DNA of 42,619 bases. Origin: CAWIHA01 sp963835855 (GTDB lineage Bacteria > Acidobacteriota > Terriglobia > Bryobacterales > Bryobacteraceae). The translations under genes were made by a program, and so were the position numbers. The first letter of the stretch is position 1. Each line of letters starts with the position of its first letter. Shown in pieces: positions 1 through 5,769 of the stretch. The stretch spans positions 1 through 42,619 of the forward strand of contig CAWIHA010000007.1 in the NCBI GenBank assembly GCA_963835855.1. The letters are read 5' to 3'. The notes under the pieces are model-generated. The model was not told where the DNA came from and did no database searches. It was given only the letters and a program-made list of their open reading frames with translations.

Positions 1-99
1 GCCGCACAGTTTCCGCGTGCTGCCATCGGCGAAGTAAAGGATCAATGGGTCCGTAATCATTCTGGCTTCCAGCGCCCGGATACGTTTCTCAAGGTTCAT
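1..99 (-). CDS. Small hypothetical protein, C-terminal part beyond the window edge
   Basis: The minus strand reads MNLEKRIRALEARMITDPL and continues in frame to base 1, so only the first 33 codons are visible and the gene continues leftward. A strong ribosome binding site (AGGAGGA, complement of 103-109) lies just upstream. Two adjacent ATG codons are possible, at 102 and 99; the second gives slightly better spacing. The N-terminus is a short charged helix of coiled-coil character, followed by a hydrophobic strand (DPLILYFADG). I do not recognise a function. Its position as the last visible member of a leftward run of very small, closely packed genes suggests a mobile-element cargo or structural gene. 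Confidence 0.55.
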   Translation of the reverse strand, partial: MNLEKRIRALEARMITDPLILYFADGSTRKLCG

Positions 100-155
100 C
101 ATTCCTCCTGTCCGCAGCGCGTGCTTCGAGCCGTTCCAACCGCCGCGTGAGATTC

Positions 156-458
156 CTAGCTATCATTTTCGTGATCTCCGGTCCGTGCGCCGGTCTCGCT
201 CGTCACCAACGTCCCCGCTTCCTCCGCTTTCCAACGTGAACGCATGCGCTGAAGCTCGGCCCGTAGGGTGTCGCCGAAGGACATTCCGTGCCTATATGCG
301 GGTTCCAGAACGTCGTCTGGCACGGGTAAGCCAAGCCTTGCGGCGCGGTGACGCCGTATGTCCAGAACGATTTCGCGGGCGCGCCGCGAGGCTTCCGTTT
401 CCACCGGAGCCAACAATCTCTGTTCAAGCCGCCGCACTCGTCTGGTGATCGCCTTCAT
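156..458 (-). CDS. Hypothetical 100-aa protein in prophage-like small-gene operon
   Basis: The predicted protein begins MKAITRRVRRLEQRLL, a basic amphipathic helix similar in style to the start of the next gene to the left, and is rich in Arg and Glu throughout (ASRRAREIVLDIRRHRAARLG). No catalytic motif, signal peptide or membrane segment is visible. Its start codon overlaps the stop codon of the preceding 36-aa gene in an ATGA arrangement, which implies translational coupling and supports this start. It belongs to the leftward operon of the terminase-small-subunit-like gene at 569-964. The role is unknown. A small phage structural or regulatory protein is a guess from context only. Confidence 0.55.
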   Translation of the reverse strand: MKAITRRVRRLEQRLLAPVETEASRRAREIVLDIRRHRAARLGLPVPDDVLEPAYRHGMSFGDTLRAELQRMRSRWKAEEAGTLVTSETGARTGDHENDS

Positions 459-565
459 GCCGCACTCCCGGCCCCGAGAATCTCTACCGGAAAGCTGGCC
501 ACAAACCGCTCCAGCGCCTCATCGGACAGGCCGTCGCAAACTCTCCGCGTCAACGTTGCGTTCAT
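455..565 (-). CDS. 36-aa mini-protein in prophage-like operon
   Basis: Reading leftward from an ATG at 565 gives MNATLTRRVCDGLSDEALER and 16 further residues before a TGA at 455-457. The ATG lies 3 nt after the stop codon of the upstream HTH gene, and the TGA overlaps the ATG of the downstream 100-aa gene (ATGA). Tight packing on both sides is the main evidence that this very short frame is translated. The sequence looks like a small helical protein (LSDEALERFVASFP). No homology is claimed. Confidence 0.5.
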   Translation of the reverse strand: MNATLTRRVCDGLSDEALERFVASFPVEILGAGSAA

Positions 566-568
566 GGG

Positions 569-964
569 CTAGCGCCCTCCATCCTTATAAGCCTCGGCCG
601 CACGTTCCAATTCCGTCACGCGCGCCTCGAGATCCTCGACCTCAATGGCCTTGGCCGCGTGATTGAAGATCGCCTCCGCTGCTCGTACCCGGACGGACGG
701 CGGCGTGCCCGCATCGATCATCGTCTTCAGCAGCGTGGTGGCCGCCGCCGAGGTTGCCTGCTGGAGCCGCGCGACGGCTTGCCCGAATGCGGCCCGCCGG
801 GCCTCCCGGTAGGCTGTCTGGAACTCGGGCACCTTCTGCCATCGTAAGAGCGTAGCGGGCCCAATGCCGACGGCGCGGGCGGCCTCTTCTACATTCCGTT
901 GCGTGAGCAGTGCGGCAACGGCGGCCTCCATCTTGTGAGTGAATTTTGTCCCGTGTCCCCTCAT
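569..964 (-). CDS. Terminase-small-subunit-like helix-turn-helix protein
   Basis: This 131-residue protein starts MRGHGTKFTHKMEAAVAALL. Residues about 12-45 form a classic helix-turn-helix (TQRNVEEAARAVGIGPATLLRW), the layout found in small terminase subunits and HTH_23/terminase_5-like DNA-binding proteins of phages. The C-terminal half is a long helix (VRVRAAEAIFNHAAKAIEVEDLEARVTEL) likely to oligomerise. An AGGTG ribosome binding site sits 7 nt before the ATG. It is the first gene of the leftward small-gene operon and is divergent from the DUF3489 gene. Family assignment rests on motif resemblance: it could be a packaging protein or a transcriptional regulator of the element. No large terminase subunit is visible in the window. 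Confidence 0.6.
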   Translation of the reverse strand: MRGHGTKFTHKMEAAVAALLTQRNVEEAARAVGIGPATLLRWQKVPEFQTAYREARRAAFGQAVARLQQATSAAATTLLKTMIDAGTPPSVRVRAAEAIFNHAAKAIEVEDLEARVTELERAAEAYKDGGR

Positions 965-1118
965 CTGTTTTCACCTGCGATTATCTGGCCGGCCTGGGCG
1001 AACCATCGCCAACTGTTCGCCAGGGTCGAATTCCTGAAGAATTCGCTTGCTTTCGGCGGCGTTCGGAGTGATGGATGTCCTGACCGCGGTGATTACCGCA
1101 AAAGGAGATTACACGAAA
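965..1118. promoter_or_regulatory. Divergent intergenic region with an inverted repeat
   Basis: This 154-bp gap separates the leftward HTH gene from the rightward DUF3489 gene and must contain both start regions. It holds a perfect 7-bp inverted repeat, cgaattc (1027-1033) and gaattcg (1039-1045), with a 5-nt spacer; each arm contains an EcoRI-type hexamer. It is a candidate operator for the HTH protein encoded alongside. No convincing -35/-10 pair was found. Confidence 0.3.
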
Positions 1119-1565
1119 ATGACCACCGAGAACGCAGAAACCAGCAGGACCGACACAACCGCCGCCGTTGCGGAACAGGGCGCCAGCGTCGCGCCCGAGA
1201 AGGCCTCCTCGAAGAAGGCTGCCAGCACGAAGAAGGGTGCGCCCAAGAGCCAGAAAAGCGCCAAGGGCGACAAGCCCAAGGCCACCGCGACAGCCAAGCC
1301 CAAGAGAGCCCAAGAAGGCCAAAGCGCCCAAGAAAACCGCGAAGCGCAGGAAGGCGGAGGGCCGCGCGAAGGCAGCAAGACGGCCCAGGTCGTTGCGATG
1401 CTCCAGCGCAAGAACGGCGCCACGCTGGAGGAGATCATGGACAAGATGGGCTGGCAGAAGCACACCGTCCGCGGCTTTATGGCCGGCGCGATGAAGAAGG
1501 CCGGATACACCGTCGAGTCCTTCAAGTCCGACCAGGGCGAGCGCACCTACCGCATCAACCAGTAG
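1119..1565 (+). CDS. DUF3489 domain protein with charged low-complexity N-terminal region
   Basis: The start is the ATG at 1119, preceded at 1101-1107 by AAAGGAG; the frame is open further upstream but without a better start. The product is 148 aa. The first ~90 residues are low complexity (Ala/Lys/Ser/Thr, then a Gln/Glu/Gly-rich stretch). The C-terminal ~60 residues match the DUF3489 family: SKTAQVVAMLQRKNGATLEE, then a segment ending KHTVRGFMAGAMKKAGYTV and a final RTYRI. The fold predicted for this family is a winged helix, so DNA binding is plausible but unproven. Such genes recur in proteobacterial and acidobacterial mobile regions. Part of the low-complexity linker appears to have been translated in a different frame ancestrally (see findings). 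Confidence 0.75.
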   Translation: MTTENAETSRTDTTAAVAEQGASVAPEKASSKKAASTKKGAPKSQKSAKGDKPKATATAKPKRAQEGQSAQENREAQEGGGPREGSKTAQVVAMLQRKNGATLEEIMDKMGWQKHTVRGFMAGAMKKAGYTVESFKSDQGERTYRINQ

Positions 1566-1657
1566 CCTCAACGCGCCTCCCTCCCTTCCTGCCCGCCCGG
1601 CTCCGGCCGCGGCGGGCTTTTCTGCTCCTGGCCCCGGTTCCCGCCCCGCTGCCCAGG

Positions 1658-1867
1658 TCACGGCAGCTTGGGCCGATACGCCAAGCCGTCGCCGCGGGAA
1701 CGAACGTGGGCCAAACGTGGCGCAACGGGGGCCAAACCTCGGCTGGCTCGCAGCAACCGTAGCTCTTCGGACCAGTCCGCGAGCGCCACGCACAACCCCT
1801 GCAGATCCGGCTGCAAGGCCCGAATGGACGCTTCGATGGCCGCGATCTCCTGACGGCAATGAACCAT
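1658..1867 (-). CDS. Small hypothetical protein downstream of the broken methyltransferase
   Basis: The 69-residue frame starts MVHCRQEIAAIEASIRALQP, directly adjoining the stop codon of the methyltransferase pseudogene on the same strand. The first ~50 residues have the heptad pattern of a coiled coil (IAAIEASIRALQPDLQGLC), typical of tiny accessory proteins in phage operons. The C-terminal 20 residues look less protein-like. I recognise no family. The tight spacing to the upstream gene is the main support. Longer overlapping frames on both strands here are probably spurious. Confidence 0.35.
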   Translation of the reverse strand: MVHCRQEIAAIEASIRALQPDLQGLCVALADWSEELRLLRASRGLAPVAPRLAHVRSRGDGLAYRPKLP

Positions 1868-3219
1868 TCATGCGGCCTCCTTCCGGCGTTCGTGCGCGAC
1901 CTCGTCGAACGTGCGCCCGTCGCCGTCGAGCGTGGCCTTTTTGCCGCTGAGGGTCTGCCATCGCTGCACGATGACATCCACGTACTTCGGATCGAGTTCG
2001 ATACCACAGCAGACACGCTCGGTCAGTTCCGCAGCGGCCAGCGTCGTTCCGCTTCCCAGGAACGGCTCGTAGACCAACTCGCCGCGCTTCAGGTGGTTCA
2101 AGATTGGGCGCCGCATCAAATCAACGGGCTTCTGCGTGGGGTGGTCGAACTTCTCCTCGTCCGAGCCGCCCATGATGAACTTCGGCGACGGCGAAGCCCA
2201 GATGGTCGAGTTCTCGCCGGCCTTTCCGTACCAGGGAGCATTCTTCTTCCGCACATACCAGCAGGGCTCATGTTGATACCAGTAGTGAGTCCGGGTGAGC
2301 ACCGTCCGGCCTTTGTTCCAGATGATCTGCTGCGGGTACAGGAAGCCGATCCGCAACAACCCATTCAGCACCTCGCGCGTGAAGATGGACGCGTGCCAGA
2401 CGTAGGCAATCTGAAGACTTGGCACCAATTCAAAAGCCTCGGACCAGTCGGAGCGCGTGTCGCCCGAGAATCGTCGTTTCGGTGTGGCCCTCGGTCCTAT
2501 GCTTCATGTAGCTGGGCTCGGCTGGATAAGCATGATTTGAGCCGAGCCTTGACCCATCATTCAATCCGGCGCGGTCACGCCATTCGGAATCGAGTTCGAT
2601 ACCGTAGGGCGGGTCGGTAATCATCAGCAACGGCTTGCGATCTCCCAGGAGCCGGGCCACATCATCCGGGCTGGTGGAATCGCCGCACAGCACGCGGTGC
2701 GGTCCGCAAAGCCACAGGTCGCCCAGCCGGGATACCAGGATTCTCGGGCAGCGGTGGAGCGGCGTTTGCCTTTTCGTCGTCGTCCGGGACGAGCAGCAGA
2801 TCGTCAATCTCCTTCGGGTCGAAACCGGTGAGACTGGAATCGAAGTCGGCCTCGTTCAGTTCCTGGATTTCAAGGGCGAGCAGTTCCTCATCCCAGGCGG
2901 CCCACGTCACGGATCGATTCACCATCAAGCGGAAGGCTTTCACCTGCGCCGGCGTCCACTCGTCACACAGGATTACGGGGATGCTGCTCGTGTCGCCGCC
3001 GGGCCACGATCCTAACTTGCGGGCGGCCTTCAGGCGCAGATGACCGTCCACGACCTCGCCATCGCTGCGCGCCAGCATCGGGATCTTAAAACCAAATTCC
3101 CGAATGCTGCTGCACATCCGGTCCACCGCGGCGTCGTTCTTCCTCGGATTGCGTGCGTAAAAAATCAGGCGGTCAATGGACCAGATTTGGATTTCCAGCG
3201 TCTGCGGCTGCTTTTGCAT
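1868..3219 (-). pseudogene. ParB-domain/DNA methyltransferase fusion, disrupted by two frameshifts
   Basis: Reading leftward from ATG 3219 (ribosome binding site GGGAGGTG 5 nt upstream), the first frame encodes a ParB/sulfiredoxin-like domain (ARNPRKNDAAVDRMCSSIRE, then VVDGHLRLKAARKL). Around 2725-2755 the coding potential moves to another frame, which carries GDLWLCGPHRVLCGDSTS and the methyltransferase motif DPPYGIELDSEW. Around 2465-2475 it moves again to a frame carrying the HPTQKP, EPFLGSGTT and GIELDPKY motifs and ending at 1868. Together these make a complete phage-type amino-methyltransferase of the DNA_methylase (N4/N6) class with an N-terminal ParB domain. Such fusions are common on phages and integrative elements. 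As written, no single frame encodes the whole enzyme, so it is called a pseudogene. Two single-base sequencing errors are the alternative explanation. Confidence 0.8.
2515..2548. repeat. 9-bp perfect inverted repeat inside the methyltransferase
   Basis: ggctcggct (2515-2523) is repeated as its reverse complement agccgagcc (2540-2548) around a 16-nt loop. It lies within the coding region between the DPPYG motif and the PAEPSYMKHR segment, where the protein carries an extra-looking stretch (NDGSRLGSNHAY). Confidence 0.45.
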
Positions 3220-3411
3220 CCGAACACCTCCCAACACGCACTCCAAGCCGGAGCCGTGTTTCAGTCGTAAGGGGATCCTTCGGAAGCTGCGCCCAAGGGC
3301 GCCGGCCTGTCGAACCGAGCCTTCAATACAATTTTACATCAAAATGTTTTGGACACCACGCCTTTTGTTCGGAGTGGAAGGTCGTCGGCGTGTCCACTCA
3401 ATCGATACAGG

Positions 3412-3460
3412 TCAGTTTCCCAGTTTCCCGTCCGTAGGGAGTGGGAAACTGGGAAACTGA
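3412..3460. repeat. Perfect palindrome with 18-bp arms
   Basis: The left arm tcagtttcccagtttccc (3412-3429) is matched without error by the right arm gggaaactgggaaactga (3443-3460), separated by 13 nt. Each arm is itself a near-duplication (cagtttccc, then agtttccc). There is no run of T on either side, so it is not a standard rho-independent terminator. It would form a very stable hairpin in RNA or a cruciform in DNA. Confidence 0.85.
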
Positions 3461-3660
3461 TCCGAACGCTTAACGAATGTCCGGTAACCAAGACATCGTT
3501 ATGCCGTCACGTTGCAAATGGCCGCGCCCACCCGTGTCTTTGAGGCTCAGTGACTGAATCAGCGTCCCATGCGGATCTCCACTTGTCGATCCACGCAGTT
3601 TCGAGCGTAGGAATTTGAGCTTCAAGGACTTTTGCATGTTTCGCATATGGCGATGCGGGT

Positions 3661-3864
3661 TTGAAAAACATACTCGGGTCGGGGCCCCGGCTATCCTGCT
3701 TTCACCGGGGCCGATGTGATCCCGCCAAGTGGGAGGCGTTGTGCGAGTCATGCGACCGGGAGGCACCACTCATCACCAAGGTCGATAGAGTGGCAATGGA
3801 ATTTGGACTCCATTTGGACTCCACTGAAGAAGAAATTCGGCCGCAATCGCTCGTATGTATTTGA
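3661..3864 (+). pseudogene. Possible HNH endonuclease remnant
   Basis: In the frame starting at 3661 the segment FHRGRCDPAKWEALCESC resembles the end of phage HNH endonucleases (HRG...W.ALC..C). The His normally following the last Cys is Asp here, and no upstream half of the domain is found. The rest of the frame has no recognisable protein character. A chance match is a serious alternative. Confidence 0.25.
3801..3822 (+). repeat. 11-bp tandem duplication
   Basis: The unit atttggactcc occurs twice head-to-tail (3801-3811 and 3812-3822), about 50 bp beyond the 3' end of the tRNA-Val gene. It may be part of an integration-site arm or simple slippage. Confidence 0.6.
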
Positions 3865-3870
3865 AAACGG

Positions 3871-3947
3871 TGGTGGGCCCGTGGCGACTCGAACGCCAGA
3901 CCTCTACCGTGTCAAGGTAGCGCTCTAACCAACTGAGCTACGGGCCC
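3871..3947 (-). tRNA. tRNA-Val (anticodon GAC)
   Basis: The minus strand folds as a complete tRNA: acceptor stem GGGCCCG (complement of 3941-3947) with CGGGCCC (complement of 3875-3881), D arm beginning GCTCAGTTGGTTAGAGC, anticodon stem CTACC/GGTAG with loop TTGACAC (anticodon GAC), and T arm containing GTTCGAGTC. Position 3874 gives discriminator A, and CCA is encoded at 3871-3873. It reads GUC (and probably GUU) valine codons. The 3' end faces the prophage-like region, the usual orientation for tyrosine-integrase insertion. Confidence 0.95.
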
Positions 3948-3965
3948 AAACGTAGGGTAAACTGG

Positions 3966-3971
3966 ATTCTA
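3966..3971 (-). promoter_or_regulatory. Candidate -10 element for tRNA-Val
   Basis: TAGAAT on the minus strand (complement of 3966-3971) ends 18 nt before the first base of the tRNA. A matching -35 is poor (GACC-like, about 17 bp further up). This fits a short 5' leader on a tRNA transcript. Confidence 0.4.
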
Positions 3972-4278
3972 GCACAGGCGTTGAGGGGCGGTCGTGGGTT
4001 CGGGCGGTGTTGGGGAAACGCCGCTGCGTGGTGCTATGTTGCACGAGCACGACTCTGCGATTAGTACTACTTTGCGCTTGGCGCGCTCTTGTGCCTCTTG
4101 CGAACGCCAGGAGGTTTAGGTTAACATCTATTAACCACGACAAAAAGGGCAGGATTAGCCGGGAGGGAAGAGGAGCCGTTGTGCATCCGCCCCGGCCCGG
4201 GAGATCAGGTAGCGCGCTTTCGTCCTGTCAGGGACTTCGGGGATCTTACAGATCACACAACCAGAGGAGGGCAAAAAG
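3972..4278. other. Intergenic stretch, nothing firmly identified
   Basis: Between the tRNA promoter and the zinc-ribbon gene I see no convincing gene. There is a 6-bp inverted repeat ggttaa/ttaacc (4119-4136), and an AT-richer patch around it could hold the promoter of the downstream gene. Confidence 0.4.
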
Positions 4279-4503
4279 GTGACGTGCTTTTTCGAGCATA
4301 ACTGGGCTTGGCCGAGAAGGCGAGGAGGCCGGGACATGCAGGTCTGCGTCATTTGCGGAGCAGAACGGGAGTCAAAAATCCGCTTCGACGGCCCACGGTA
4401 CACAAGAACCCAGAGCGGTATCCCAAACTTTACGCCTGCACATATGCGGTCCCGGCGGAAGCTCCGCGAGATCCGGATCACCAGGATGCCGTCAGCCGCC
4501 TGA
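4279..4503 (+). CDS. Small zinc-ribbon-like protein
   Basis: The GTG at 4279 follows a GAGGAGG ribosome binding site at 4263-4269. The 74-aa product begins MTCFFEHNWAWPRRRGG and has a CVICG knuckle at residues 23-27 followed by AERESKIRFDGPRYTR. With Cys3 and His7, the CxxC pair could bind zinc. The pattern (Cys/His near the start, WPRRR, a CxxCG knuckle, SKIRF) resembles small conserved proteins I associate with Acidobacteria, whose function is unknown. The last ~25 residues (from NFTPAHM) look less conserved in style and may be a drifted tail. A longer frame on the opposite strand (4155-4772) is judged spurious. Confidence 0.5.
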   Translation: MTCFFEHNWAWPRRRGGRDMQVCVICGAERESKIRFDGPRYTRTQSGIPNFTPAHMRSRRKLREIRITRMPSAA

Positions 4504-4669
4504 TGCCGTCGGGCGTACCTGGCCGCGACGACGGGCGCTGTGGCAGCGAATGCCGGCTGAGGATGTGGAAGCCGGGTTCCGGGGCGGTGTTGGCTCCAAC
4601 TTTTGTCAGTCACAGCCTTAACGGAATTTAAGAACCACCCAAAGCAAGATCGCGTCAAAATAGAGGGGC

Positions 4670-5650
4670 GTGAGTGCACGTCTCCTGTCTTCGATGGTTC
4701 GTCTTCCCAAGAAACTTTTCCTGATCCCAGCATGGTTCGTGTTGGCCGGTCTGGTCGTGCCGGCCGGGGCACAAGTACCGACTGCTGTTTTCCACAGCGA
4801 TGCGCGCCTAGTCGTGCTCCATGCGACCGTCCTCGACAAGGACGGGCACCTGGTCACGAACCTGCCAAAGAGCGCATTCCGGGTTTTCGAAAACGGAGTC
4901 GAGCAGCAGTTGAAGGTTTTCCGCCGGGAGGACGCGCCCGTCTCGATCGGCCTGATCATTGACGATAGCGGCAGCATGGTGAACAAACGCGAGCGGGTCG
5001 CCGCCGCCGCGCTGGCGCTCGTCAAAGCCTCGCATCCCGATGACGAGGTGTTCATCCTCCATTTCAACGAGAAGACGTATCTAGACACCGATTTCACGAG
5101 CGATGTGAACAAGCTGGAAGAAGGCCTCAAGTTATCCGAGCCGCAGGGCACTACCGCCATGCTCGACGCAGTGCGCCTGGCCATCGAGCACATGAACCGC
5201 AGGGCGCGCGAAGACAAAAAGGTCCTTCTGATCGTCACCGACGGCGAGGACAACAGCAGCGTCATCAGCCGCGATTACGTGGTCCGAAGCGCGCAGCAGA
5301 GCGGCATCCTCATTTACGCGATCGGGTTGCTCAATGAGATCAACGATGACCAGACGCGGCAGGCCAAGCGTGAGCTCAATGCGCTTACGGAAGCGACCGG
5401 CGGCCAAGCCTACTACTTGAAAAACGCCTCCGAAGCCGCCGAGACTGCGCGCACGATCGCACACGACATTCGCAACCAGTACACGCTGGCGTATACCCCG
5501 GCGAACCAGGACCTGGACGGGACATTCCGGCGGATTCAGGTGATTGCCGAAGGCCCAAACCAACCGTCCGTGCGGACCCGCAGCGGCTACTGGGCAGCTA
5601 CCGACATCTCCGCACGAGACGTTAACCCGCCAGCGGCGGCCAGCCACTAG
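4670..5650 (+). CDS. Secreted VWFA-related domain protein
   Basis: A 326-aa exported protein with a von Willebrand A domain of the acidobacterial 'VWFA-related' type. The signal peptide is visible (KKLFLIPAWFVLAGLVVPAGAQ). A short beta-rich segment follows (ARLVVLHATVLDKDGHLVTN ... FRVFENG), a hallmark of this family. The VWA domain starts near residue 92 with the metal-ion site DDSGS (Asp98, Ser100, Ser102), Thr161/162 in QGTTAM and Asp191 in VTDGED, so the MIDAS is complete and likely binds Mg/Mn. The C-terminal part contains YTLAYTP, seen in many paralogs. The start is GTG 4670 (GAGGGG upstream) or ATG 4694; both keep the signal peptide. The ligand is unknown. The gene stands alone and is convergent with the next one. 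Confidence 0.85.
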   Translation: MSARLLSSMVRLPKKLFLIPAWFVLAGLVVPAGAQVPTAVFHSDARLVVLHATVLDKDGHLVTNLPKSAFRVFENGVEQQLKVFRREDAPVSIGLIIDDSGSMVNKRERVAAAALALVKASHPDDEVFILHFNEKTYLDTDFTSDVNKLEEGLKLSEPQGTTAMLDAVRLAIEHMNRRAREDKKVLLIVTDGEDNSSVISRDYVVRSAQQSGILIYAIGLLNEINDDQTRQAKRELNALTEATGGQAYYLKNASEAAETARTIAHDIRNQYTLAYTPANQDLDGTFRRIQVIAEGPNQPSVRTRSGYWAATDISARDVNPPAAASH

Positions 5651-5769
5651 AGCCAGCCGGTCTCACAACTCTCCGATAGCAGCTAATACCCGGTGAAAAC
5701 AAGGCCTCGGGTCAGAGTTCCGCCCTTTATGAGAGCGGTTCTAGCCTGTCCAGGATGCGGGCCTACGCC

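Larger units (their letters stand above)
3220..3870. other. Gene-poor region between methyltransferase and tRNA-Val
   Basis: About 650 bp with no gene I can defend. It contains an AT-rich patch around 3325-3350 (possible promoter of the methyltransferase), a 6-bp inverted repeat gcgccc/gggcgc at 3289-3302, a 7-bp inverted repeat gagtgga/tccactc at 3372-3399, the large palindrome at 3412-3460, a possible HNH remnant and an 11-bp tandem duplication. An integrase gene is not visible. Confidence 0.5.

Noticed and set aside
899..1762. 287-codon open frame on the plus strand over the DUF3489 gene
   Set aside because: It is a high-GC out-of-frame shadow, with no domain and no ribosome binding site. 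The DUF3489 frame has a clear start and family motif.
981..1961. 326-codon antisense frame
   Set aside because: It runs opposite the DUF3489 gene with low-complexity Gly/Arg/Ala composition and no recognisable motif.
3470..3769. 99-codon minus-strand frame in the gap before tRNA-Val
   Set aside because: It has no start signal, no domain and no protein-like composition, and lies in a region with several structured repeats.
4155..4772. 205-codon minus-strand frame
   Set aside because: It is antisense to the zinc-ribbon gene and to the VWA start. The plus-strand genes have ribosome binding sites and recognisable motifs.
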